Positions 1 to 5,402 of a stretch of 5,551 bases of DNA are shown here, piece by piece. A program made the translations under genes and the position numbers. The notes beneath the pieces are model-generated. The model saw only the letters and a list, made by a program, of their open reading frames with translations, was not told where the DNA came from and did no database searches. Source of the DNA: Nitrospira sp. (GTDB lineage: Bacteria > Nitrospirota > Nitrospiria > Nitrospirales > Nitrospiraceae); the NCBI GenBank assembly GCA_005116795.1, contig SWDL01000086.1, positions 1 through 5,551 on the forward strand, written 5' to 3'. Within the stretch, counting starts at the first letter, position 1; the number at the start of each line of letters is the position of its first letter.

Positions 1-397
1 ACGACCCGGAGACCACATCGGCCTGCCACGAGACATAAGCCGGACACCATTGCCACACGCCGAGGGTGATGAACCGCGTCAAACCGGCGGGAATGCAGGC
101 CGTGCGGTTGACCGAGACCTCCCGATTCACGACGCGGGTCGACTCCCCGCACCGGGCGAGATAGCGCTCGCTCGTGATGTCATGAAGCTTCGCATGGGGA
201 ACGACGAAAGCCACGATCGGCACCGGCAGCCAGGCGATCGACGAATCATCGGTCCATTCCCCGCCGGCACATCGAGCCTCGGGCTGCGCCACTCGCCGCA
301 CACCATCATGGACAAGGCTGGTCGTACAGCCGGACGCCATGATCACCATGGCCATGACTCCAGACATCAGACTCCGTGGATGATTGATGAATCGCAT
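1..397 (-). CDS. Putative small lipoprotein, partial (3' end outside window)
   Basis: The frame opens with ATG at 397 and stays open for 132 codons to the left edge, so the C-terminus is missing. The start is supported by AAGGAG eight bases upstream. After a short polar N-terminus (residues 1-10) comes a hydrophobic stretch (11-23) ending in A-S-G-C at 21-24. This is an acceptable lipobox, which would make Cys24 the lipidated residue. The mature part has four further Cys (43, 83, 101, 118), so disulfides are possible in the periplasm. Residues 109-115 read FITLGVW, which from memory recalls the FITLGIY segment of phage lambda Bor/Iss-type lipoproteins. A Cys-Gly pair (83-84) about 25 residues earlier is also Bor-like. 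That family link is a guess. The gene sits downstream of a strong terminator and has its own candidate promoter, so it is probably a separate transcript. Confidence 0.7.
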   Translation of the reverse strand, partial: MRFINHPRSLMSGVMAMVIMASGCTTSLVHDGVRRVAQPEARCAGGEWTDDSSIAWLPVPIVAFVVPHAKLHDITSERYLARCGESTRVVNREVSVNRTACIPAGLTRFITLGVWQWCPAYVSWQADVVSGS

Positions 398-458
398 CGT
401 TGTGGCTCCTTTCATGCCGTGGCAGGGTCTACCGATGCCTGATTTCGGCTCCTCAGTG

Positions 459-487
459 GTTAGACGGCGTGTTCCGGGAAGGGTAAA
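459..487 (-). promoter_or_regulatory. Candidate sigma-70 promoter of the left-edge lipoprotein gene
   Basis: On the minus strand, TTTACC (482-487) and TCTAAC (459-464) are separated by exactly 17 bases. Each matches four of six positions of TTGACA and TATAAT. Transcription would begin near 452, giving a leader of about 55 bases before the ATG at 397. The position between the upstream terminator and the start codon is right, but hexamer matches this weak occur by chance. Confidence 0.35.
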
Positions 488-506
488 CGGAGAGGAAGGG
501 ATCACC

Positions 507-530
507 GGGAGCGAGAGAGCCTCTCGCCCC
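507..530. other. Strong hairpin-forming inverted repeat in intergenic region
   Basis: GCGAGAG (511-517) and CTCTCGC (521-527) pair perfectly around a three-base AGC loop. Three more G-C pairs (507-509 with 528-530) extend the stem past one bulged A, giving about 10 base pairs. There is no T-run on either strand next to it, so it is not a standard intrinsic terminator. It lies just upstream of the candidate lipoprotein promoter and just downstream of the terminator at 541-580. It could be a protein binding site or part of a read-through transcript. Confidence 0.4.
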
Positions 531-540
531 TCGGGAGCAC

Positions 541-580
541 AATAAAAAAGGGCCGGCCGCATCGCCTGCAGCCGGCCCTC
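541..580 (-). terminator. Rho-independent terminator of the Gln/Gly-rich protein gene
   Basis: AGGGCCGGC (549-557) pairs perfectly with GCCGGCCCT (571-579), and GCA/TGC (559-561 with 567-569) can extend the stem inside. Read on the minus strand, the GC-rich stem runs directly into TTTTTTATT (549-541), with the first T of the run paired in the stem. It starts about 23 bases after the stop codon at 603. The T-run is on one side only, so it terminates minus-strand transcription only. Confidence 0.9.
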
Positions 581-602
581 GTTTGACGAAAAAGAATGTC
601 GC

Positions 603-1154
603 TTAGCGGCCCTGGTGCTGTCCGGCCTGTCCAGCCTGTTCGGCCTGTCCGGCCTGTCCGGCCTGTGGGACAACTTCCACCTGGGTCTGCTGGGATTGAT
701 CCTCTTGGCTCACGGGTCGCTTGTCGCCGCGGCGTCCGCTATCCCGCCCCTCGACCTGGCGACCGCTACGACGTTCGCCCTGGCCGCCGACCTGTTGGTC
801 ATGGTTGACATTCCCCTGCCCGCGCTGCCCGCGCACGGCCTCATCGGCAGACGCCACGCCTTGATCAGCCTGGCCGCGGCCCTGCTGGCCACCGACCTGT
901 TGACCATTATGACGTCGGTTCTGCCCCGCGGCCTGCTGGTCGGAGACATTCCCCCGGCCACGCTGGCCGCCGACCGACTGGTCGTCAGAGGCGACACCCT
1001 GGCCGCTCTGGCCCTGTTGGCCGCTGACCTGGCTGTTCGCCGTGCCGTGATCGCCGCGCGCGGACGACCCCGAGCCTGAACCGGCGAGCGCGAGGCCACC
1101 GAGCGCCACGATAGAGGCGCCGATGCCGATCATGAGAGTCCGAAGTACCTTCAT
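603..1154 (-). CDS. Secreted Gln/Gly-rich repeat protein, function unknown
   Basis: This is a 183-residue protein with an N-terminal Sec signal peptide: basic start, hydrophobic core at about 7-21, likely cleavage after A-L-A at residue 24. The predicted mature part contains no Ile, Leu, Met, Phe, Tyr, Trp or Cys. It is made almost entirely of Gly, Gln, Arg, Ala, Ser, Asp, Asn and Val, so it cannot form a normal hydrophobic core and should be disordered. Residues about 44-89 and 90-135 are two copies of a 46-residue repeat sharing QGVAS, RGQGNV-like and QVGG motifs. Residues 164-179 are short Gln-Ala-Gly repeats. The ATG at 1154 follows AAGGAGG with a seven-base spacer, and a strong terminator follows the stop, so it is probably monocistronic. 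I recognise no family. A periplasmic, extracellular or surface role is inferred from the signal peptide alone. Confidence 0.85.
   Translation of the reverse strand: MKVLRTLMIGIGASIVALGGLALAGSGSGSSARGDHGTANSQVSGQQGQSGQGVASDDQSVGGQRGRGNVSDQQAAGQNRRHNGQQVGGQQGRGQADQGVASADEAVRGQRGQGNVNHDQQVGGQGERRSGRQVEGRDSGRRGDKRPVSQEDQSQQTQVEVVPQAGQAGQAEQAGQAGQHQGR
619..663. repeat. 9-base tandem repeat (five units) inside the Gln/Gly-rich gene
   Basis: Five consecutive units of TGTCCGGCC (plus strand) occupy 619-663. Unit two carries C to A at its fifth base and unit three C to T at its fourth, and a broken sixth unit follows. On the coding strand each unit adds three residues (Gly-Gln-Ala), so gain or loss of units keeps the frame. 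Confidence 0.9.
750..1025. repeat. 138-base tandem duplication encoding the 46-residue repeat
   Basis: Two units, 888-1025 and 750-887, encode residues about 44-89 and 90-135. The spacing is confirmed at the DNA level: GACATTCCCC occurs at 807 and again at 945, exactly 138 bases apart, which is 46 codons. The copies have diverged considerably, so the duplication is old or has been evolving under loose constraint. The unit boundaries are approximate, because related Q-V-G-G motifs recur at both ends of each unit. Confidence 0.75.
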
Positions 1155-1198
1155 GGTAATCCTCCTTGTGAAAAGCCTGTGATGGAACCGACCGTTCC

Positions 1199-1221
1199 GG
1201 TGATGAAATCACCTCCATCAC
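1199..1221. promoter_or_regulatory. Overlapping inverted repeats upstream of the Gln/Gly-rich gene (possible operator or leader hairpin)
   Basis: GGTGAT (1199-1204) and ATCACC (1208-1213) form a perfect 6+3+6 inverted repeat. GTGATG (1200-1205) can alternatively pair with CATCAC (1216-1221). A third small repeat, GGAAC/GTTCC (1184-1188 with 1194-1198), lies closer to the gene. The site is 45-67 bases upstream of the ATG. A weak extended -10 (TG, one base, then TAGAGT at 1225-1220 on the minus strand) lies alongside, which would put the repeat at the transcription start. Operator or mutually exclusive RNA hairpins are both possible. Confidence 0.35.
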
Positions 1222-1355
1222 TCTAGCACCCACCCCCAACGGCCCAAAAATAATTCGCCAAACGCACGCGATGAGTTCGGCCGCCTGTCAGGCGCGCACA
1301 GCCCGATGCGCTGGGACCCGACCGCCGTCAGCTCGCGCGCGGCGAGACGAGGCCG

Positions 1356-2033
1356 TTACCGGACGTCTTGGAAAAACACGCGGGGCAGGATCGGAAGACG
1401 GAACTGCACGTGGAGGATAATCAACAGCACGCGGATGAAGCTGCGCCAGATCCCCATCCGGATGAACTTTCGCGCATCGGTGACGACCGGAGGCGCGAAG
1501 AGGACGGGACGCGCGGCGGCCTGGAGCTTCTCGCAGAAGGCGACGTCTTCCAGAATGGGTTGATCGGGAAAGCCGCCGAGCGCCTGGAACAGGGACCGCC
1601 TCACAAACATGGCTTGATCGCCGTAGATCACACGGGACTGCCGGCAGCGCACATTGTCGAGGAAGGAAATGACGCGGAGCCGCCAATCCGACCCGGAGAA
1701 TCGGTGCAGGAATCCGCCGGCCTGAATCGACCCATCCGGCTCGCTCGCATTCAACCGGGCCAGCGCCCCGTCCGGCAGGGACGTATCGGCGTGGAGGAAC
1801 AGGAGCCACTCTCCCTGCGCCTCAGCCGCTCCGCGATTCATTTGTGCGGCCCGTCCTTTCGGCGCATGAAGCAGCCGGACTCGCGCCTCATGGGCCACGA
1901 GGTCGCAGGTGCGATCCGTGCTGCCGCCGTCGACGACCAGCACCTCGTACTCGCCGGCCTGCTGAAACAGCCGCTCAAGCGTGCCCGGGAGCGCCCGCTC
2001 TTCGTGGTACGTGGGGATGATGACGGACACCAT
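1356..2033 (-). CDS. Family 2 glycosyltransferase, TIGR04283 type (rSAM/selenodomain-associated transferase 2)
   Basis: The 225-residue protein is one GT-A domain of typical length for this family. It would transfer a sugar from a nucleotide-sugar donor in the cytoplasm or at the inner membrane face. Visible motifs in order: VSVIIPTYHEE (2-12), VDGGSTD (34-40), GRAAQMNRGA (60-69), the metal-site equivalent LFLHADT (78-84), GGF (106-108), YGDQAMFVRR (137-146), GGFP (153-156), the ED pair (162-163), and a TDARKF segment followed by MGIWRS (185-198). This order is characteristic of TIGR04283, a family named for its neighbourhood with arsenosugar-type radical SAM genes. The acceptor is not deducible here. 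The C-terminal 30 residues are hydrophobic and basic, suggesting membrane association. The ATG lies three bases after the preceding stop and has no good ribosome binding site, so translation probably depends on coupling. It is the last gene of the block. Confidence 0.93.
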   Translation of the reverse strand: MVSVIIPTYHEERALPGTLERLFQQAGEYEVLVVDGGSTDRTCDLVAHEARVRLLHAPKGRAAQMNRGAAEAQGEWLLFLHADTSLPDGALARLNASEPDGSIQAGGFLHRFSGSDWRLRVISFLDNVRCRQSRVIYGDQAMFVRRSLFQALGGFPDQPILEDVAFCEKLQAAARPVLFAPPVVTDARKFIRMGIWRSFIRVLLIILHVQFRLPILPRVFFQDVR

Positions 2034-2036
2034 GGC

Positions 2037-2747
2037 CTAGGACGTACGGCGTGAGGGATGAGGCGTAAGGGGTGAAGGAACAGTCAGCTCTGATCCCGCT
2101 GATGGCTTGCCCTCGAACATGAGCCAGGAGGGAAGATAGGCGCGGGAGTCGGCGGCCCAGGCGGCCGCATCTTCATGGATCGTGTCGAAGAGGTCGGCCA
2201 GCGTCGTCACCATCGGCTCGATGAGGCCGAGATAGTGTGTCGCGCGGCTGCGCAGCGCTTCGACCGAGACTTCCCCATGCTGCAGCGCGCGCTCGATCGT
2301 CCTGATCCCGAAAGCATGGTGGGCTTCTTCTTGATGCAGCAGGATGCGCCGCGCTCCTCCAAACGGGGCGCCTCGCTTCGCGAGCCCCTCCTCGATTCTG
2401 GTGAGGAGGGCTTCTCCCAATCCCTCCAGGATAATCTGTTCGGCCAGGACGGTTTCGAGAAAATCCCGTCTCTTGAGCGCATCTTCAATCAGGACACGAT
2501 ACGCTTCCAACGGTTTCAAGAGGACCGCCCCTGGGGACCGTCGAGGTGTCAGCCACAGAATCGCGCCCTGGAACACCCGGGCGTGGATGGCTTCCTGACG
2601 AGCCTGCGTCTTGAGGAATGTCGCCATCCCCGGCTCAGGGGCGCACGTCGCTTGCGACGACGCGCAGGCCTGCGCCATTCGCTCCCCCGCCTCTAGAAAG
2701 GCGAGCAGTCTCGCAATCGGCGCCCGCTCATCCGGCAGAACCAGCAT
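2037..2747 (-). CDS. Ferritin-like diiron protein, function unknown
   Basis: The 236-residue, mostly helical protein has the residue spacing of a four-helix diiron carboxylate protein. The candidate ligands are E19 or E22 in helix A, E52-x-x-H55 in helix B, E103 or E108 in helix C, and E140-x-x-H143 or E141-x-x-H144 in helix D. About 30 residues separate the acidic positions within each helix pair, as in MiaE, bacterioferritin or AurF-like enzymes. With no signal peptide it should be cytoplasmic. It could be an oxygenase, desaturase or peroxidase-like oxidase acting on the product of its neighbours, or an iron-handling protein; the sequence does not decide. The ATG at 2747 has GGAG about seven bases upstream and overlaps the DUF547 gene by 20 bases. 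The last 13 or so residues (Pro/Ser/Arg-rich) come from a degenerate 7-base repeat and look like a late extension rather than part of the fold. Confidence 0.8.
   Translation of the reverse strand: MLVLPDERAPIARLLAFLEAGERMAQACASSQATCAPEPGMATFLKTQARQEAIHARVFQGAILWLTPRRSPGAVLLKPLEAYRVLIEDALKRRDFLETVLAEQIILEGLGEALLTRIEEGLAKRGAPFGGARRILLHQEEAHHAFGIRTIERALQHGEVSVEALRSRATHYLGLIEPMVTTLADLFDTIHEDAAAWAADSRAYLPSWLMFEGKPSAGSELTVPSPLTPHPSRRTS
2041..2076. repeat. Degenerate 7-base tandem repeat at the junction of the diiron and glycosyltransferase genes
   Basis: On the plus strand the units are GGCGTGA (2048-2054), GGGATGA (2055-2061), GGCGTAA (2062-2068), one extra G, then GGGTGAA (2070-2076). A looser unit, GACGTAC, is at 2041-2047. 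Minus-strand consensus is TYAYSCC. The repeat encodes the C-terminal tail of the diiron protein and occupies the place where the glycosyltransferase ribosome binding site should be. Confidence 0.75.
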
Positions 2748-3516
2748 AGGGAACTCCGTTCAGACTCCAGTCATAGTCGAGGAACTCGATCCGATAGGAT
2801 TCGGTCTTCAAATCATGCGCCAGATCTGGATCACTCACATACTGAGCCAGATAGTGCGCCAGGGAACCGGCCTGCGCTTCGAAATCTCCTCGAAACCATT
2901 TGAAGATCATCGACACGGTCGCCACTCGATGTTCCCGATCGAATCGATTCTTCGTCGGGTCGTTCACGAACCCTCTGGCGCTCTCGTCGAGTTGGGCCTC
3001 GAGCCGATCGGCGGCATAGGCCTCGGACCGTAGGCCTGGGCAAGACCGAGAGGCGCAGACGATCGAAAAATGAATCCGGGGCTCCCCGAATTCTTTCACC
3101 AACACCTCGCGCTCCAGATCGTAGAGAGTGATGGCATGCCCGCCCACGGCGTAGTCCCGTCCGATGAAGTAGCGATACCGGCCGACCCAGGTGGCCGGAG
3201 AATAGCCGTCCAGAATCCCTTTGACGGCGAAGGCGTTGTAGGCATTGATCCAGAAGGCCAGGCGATCGTCGCGGCTGGGCAGTCGGCCGGGGTCCACTCG
3301 ATTGAGAAGCTGCAGATACTCACCAAACCGACGATCACCGGGAATCCCAGGATAGTTCACCTGGCCGTTCGTCACATGCTGCTGCAGGACCTCACTGAAC
3401 GCCCGATGCGACAGGGCGCCGGGGGCGACCGGATCGACCGGATGATACGATCGCGGGCCCGTCGCGCAGCCGACCAGGACGACGCAGCCGAGGAGCCACA
3501 GAGCCCGTCGCATCAT
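2728..3516 (-). CDS. DUF547 family lipoprotein
   Basis: The 262-residue protein has a signal peptide ending in the lipobox L-V-G-C (14-17), so Cys17 should be lipidated and the protein anchored in the envelope. The DUF547 domain (Pfam PF04784) fills roughly residues 35-255. Recognisable motifs are LAFWINAYN (86-94), IHFSIVCASRSCP (148-160), KWFRGDF (206-212) and the near-terminal YDWSLN (248-253) typical of the family. H149, C154 and C159 stand out as possible functional residues. The biochemical role of DUF547 is not established. The start codon overlaps the stop of the radical SAM gene (ATGA at 3516-3513) and is preceded by GGAGGT, so it is both coupled and independently initiated. A second in-frame ATG follows immediately and gives nearly the same product. 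DUF547 genes are, as I recall, found near TIGR04283 transferases elsewhere, as here. Confidence 0.92.
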   Translation of the reverse strand: MMRRALWLLGCVVLVGCATGPRSYHPVDPVAPGALSHRAFSEVLQQHVTNGQVNYPGIPGDRRFGEYLQLLNRVDPGRLPSRDDRLAFWINAYNAFAVKGILDGYSPATWVGRYRYFIGRDYAVGGHAITLYDLEREVLVKEFGEPRIHFSIVCASRSCPGLRSEAYAADRLEAQLDESARGFVNDPTKNRFDREHRVATVSMIFKWFRGDFEAQAGSLAHYLAQYVSDPDLAHDLKTESYRIEFLDYDWSLNGVPYAGSAG

Positions 3517-4511
3517 GGCGCCACCTCCGGAGCGAGAGACAGCGGCGTCCTCACGGCGGAGATCGGATGGCGCAGCAGCGATCCCACCACACGACTACAG
3601 AGCATGTTGCAGGACGAACGCGCCGAGCAGGCGTCGATGCGGCCGCGGTCGAACCGCGCCAGAATCTCAGCCAGCGGCATCTCAAGAAGATTGCCCGCAT
3701 GGGGCAGCGCCAGGCAGGGCGCCACGTTCCCCGAGGCGTCGATCGCGATGCTGTAGCGCCCGGCGTCACATCGGCCCAATGATCGGCCTTCCAGCCAATC
3801 AATGTTGTCCTGCACGTACTGCCGATAGTACCCCCGTGGCACCAGCCCCGATTGCGCCACCGCTCGGAACACAGCAGCCGCTTGGGCTTGTTCATATTGC
3901 AGGAGGGGATCGACCTTCCCATAGCGATCGAGCCCCCAATGGTAGGCCCCGACCACGGGAATGAATCCCTGCGATCGGGCAAACCGGACCACCTCGAGCA
4001 CATCGCCGCGATTCACGTCGCTCACGATACAGGTCAGGTACTTGGGATTGCGCGCCTTCGCCAGGAGCGCCACGCCGGCCGACACCAGCGCCAATTGGTC
4101 GGCCCCGCGGATCTGCCGATAACGGTCCCGATTCAAGGTATCCAGACTGATGGAATAGCTGAGCGGCAAGGCAACCAGCCGCTCGACGGTTTCTTGCGTC
4201 AGTCTTGTGCCGTTGGTGATGAGGGTGAGCGAGAAGCCGATGGCGGCCAGGTCCTCCAAGACTTCGACCAGATCACGCCGCAGCATGGGCTCCCCGCCCT
4301 GGACGAAGACCAGACGGATCCCATCCGCGTACAGCGCGCGAAACACGCGCGCAATCTCGCCCCGGGACATCTCGTAGCGCCCTTGATTCAGAGGAAGATT
4401 ACAATAGCCGCAGGAGGAGTTACAGCGAAGGCAGACCTCGAAGACCGCCAAAATGGGCCTGCCTTGAAGCAGATTGAACATCGGCTTGGCCGACTGCATC
4501 AGCCCACGCAC
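3513..4511 (-). CDS. Radical SAM enzyme with a SPASM-like C-terminus
   Basis: The 332-residue cytoplasmic enzyme should bind a [4Fe-4S] cluster and cleave S-adenosylmethionine to start radical chemistry. The cluster motif C-x3-C-x2-C is Cys30, Cys34 and Cys37, with Tyr36 as the usual aromatic residue. The SAM-binding GGEP is at 72-75, and ITNGT (98-102) and SISLDT (120-125) are further core strands of the radical SAM barrel. The C-terminus has C248-x12-G-x4-C266, then C295-x5-C301-x3-C305. This fits a SPASM auxiliary-cluster domain but with two of the seven canonical cysteines missing. SPASM enzymes commonly modify peptides or proteins, but small-molecule members exist, so the substrate is open. 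The start is GTG at 4511, chosen because GAGAGGA lies about eight bases upstream; ATG at 4499 or 4481 lacks a convincing site. It heads the four-gene block. Confidence 0.92.
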   Translation of the reverse strand: MRGLMQSAKPMFNLLQGRPILAVFEVCLRCNSSCGYCNLPLNQGRYEMSRGEIARVFRALYADGIRLVFVQGGEPMLRRDLVEVLEDLAAIGFSLTLITNGTRLTQETVERLVALPLSYSISLDTLNRDRYRQIRGADQLALVSAGVALLAKARNPKYLTCIVSDVNRGDVLEVVRFARSQGFIPVVGAYHWGLDRYGKVDPLLQYEQAQAAAVFRAVAQSGLVPRGYYRQYVQDNIDWLEGRSLGRCDAGRYSIAIDASGNVAPCLALPHAGNLLEMPLAEILARFDRGRIDACSARSSCNMLCSRVVGSLLRHPISAVRTPLSLAPEVAP

Positions 4512-4524
4512 AGTCCTCTTCCTC

Positions 4525-4547
4525 TCATCTCACATCCACCGAGATGA
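4525..4547. other. Inverted repeat just upstream of the radical SAM gene
   Basis: TCATCTC (4525-4531) and GAGATGA (4541-4547) are perfect seven-base arms around a nine-base loop. In the minus-strand transcript the hairpin ends immediately before the purine-rich ribosome binding region of the GTG start at 4511. No T-run follows it. It could tune translation or mRNA stability between the DUF3047 and radical SAM genes, or be chance. Confidence 0.35.
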
Positions 4548-4594
4548 CTGCACCACCGAAAGCGCATGAGACAAGGCCGGAGGAGAAGAGAGCG

Positions 4595-5332
4595 TCACGG
4601 CGCCTTGCTGAAAATGATATCCCCGAAATACGCCAAAGCAGACTCGCCCGTATTGTCCGTGTCGCTCATGATCGCCACGCCGTTGATCAGCGACGGCTCT
4701 TCGTCGAAAGCCTTTTTGTAGTCCTCGTAGACGTTGCGTTCCTGCTCGACCCACGTCCCCATGCCGGCTGAACCGCTTCGGATGACGACCATTTTCGCAA
4801 AATCCGTATAGGCATTGTCGACGATGTCACCCACGGGCGCCTTCGTGTCCCAGATATAGTTCAACGCGCCGATGGGGATATCTCCAAAGATGGCCCTCCC
4901 GGCCTTATACTTCACCTTCCGGCCGAACGAGACCTTGGCGGCATCATATTCAAAGGTCACATAGAGCCGCGCCGGATAATCGTCGCCGTCCTTTCGCCCC
5001 ACATCGCTCTTCTTCAGCAGATGCTCCACCTTCCAGCGCCATCGAACGATCGGGTACTCCTTGGGATCGATCTTCACTTCCTTGGTGAGCCCGGAGGCGG
5101 CGGCCTGGCTGACCGCTTTCACGACGACCGTGTCGCCGTCTTTCACCAGCGTATAGACCGTGTGTTTTTGGACTTTCTTGAAGGTCAGGGGCTTCCAGCC
5201 TGCCGGCGCGGCGGCCCCTTCCGGCTCAGCCGAAAACTTGCCGATCTCCATGATCGGCCCACCATCGGCCTGCACGAAGCCCACTGAGCAGATCACGAGA
5301 CACACCCCGAGGAATCGACTCAACTGCCGCAT
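4595..5332 (-). CDS. Secreted DUF3047 family protein
   Basis: The 245-residue protein has a Sec signal peptide (basic MRQLSR, hydrophobic 7-20, likely cleavage after V-Q-A at 22), so it should act in the periplasm. It matches DUF3047 (Pfam PF11249) over most of its length. Visible features include VRWRWKVE (96-103), RLYVTFEYD (122-130), LNYIWD (157-162), the ERNVYEDY segment (198-205), and near the end SDTDNTGE (223-230) followed by AYFGDI (234-239). The function of the family is unknown; the acidic DTDNT loop suggests a metal or carbohydrate site, which is inference. I start at ATG 5332 because GGGAGGTG lies five to six bases upstream. A GTG at 5365 would add 11 residues in front of the signal peptide and lacks such support. 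An 83-base gap separates it from the radical SAM gene, so it may be first in the operon or transcribed separately. Confidence 0.9.
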   Translation of the reverse strand: MRQLSRFLGVCLVICSVGFVQADGGPIMEIGKFSAEPEGAAAPAGWKPLTFKKVQKHTVYTLVKDGDTVVVKAVSQAAASGLTKEVKIDPKEYPIVRWRWKVEHLLKKSDVGRKDGDDYPARLYVTFEYDAAKVSFGRKVKYKAGRAIFGDIPIGALNYIWDTKAPVGDIVDNAYTDFAKMVVIRSGSAGMGTWVEQERNVYEDYKKAFDEEPSLINGVAIMSDTDNTGESALAYFGDIIFSKAP

Positions 5333-5402
5333 GAAGGCACCTCCCTTTCGGACCTCTGATGTCACCTACGGGATCGGGGGCTCGGCAGATCTGTGTGACT
5401 CA

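Noticed and set aside
50..442. Plus-strand open frame of 130 codons and a minus-strand frame at 127-315
   Set aside because: Both overlap the lipoprotein frame, have no ribosome binding site, and translate to His/Arg/Pro-rich or low-quality sequence typical of GC-rich shadows.
619..663. Short direct repeats as a CRISPR array
   Set aside because: The 9-base units are contiguous, with no spacers, and encode a protein repeat in frame.
615..1079. Plus-strand open frame of 154 codons with a hydrophobic, membrane-like translation
   Set aside because: It is the antisense shadow of the Gln/Gly-rich gene: CAG and GGC codons read backwards become CTG (Leu) and GCC (Ala). The minus strand has the ribosome binding site, signal peptide and terminator.
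1282..1311. Two small GC-rich hairpins downstream of the glycosyltransferase stop as a terminator
   Set aside because: The stems are only five base pairs each and the nearest T-rich stretch (about 1245-1252) is over 25 bases further on, so this is not a convincing intrinsic terminator.
1368..2054. Long plus-strand open frame opposite the glycosyltransferase
   Set aside because: The opposite strand has a full set of TIGR04283 motifs. The plus-strand translation has no recognisable domain and no start signal.
3513..4511. Identity as the arsenosugar radical SAM enzyme ArsS, suggested by the TIGR04283 neighbour
   Set aside because: No selenodomain or ArsS-type C-terminal region is visible; the C-terminus is SPASM-like instead.
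3852..4547. Plus-strand open frame of 231 codons opposite the radical SAM gene
   Set aside because: It is an antisense shadow: the minus strand carries the C-x3-C-x2-C and GGEP motifs. The same reasoning rejects the frame at 3070-3756.
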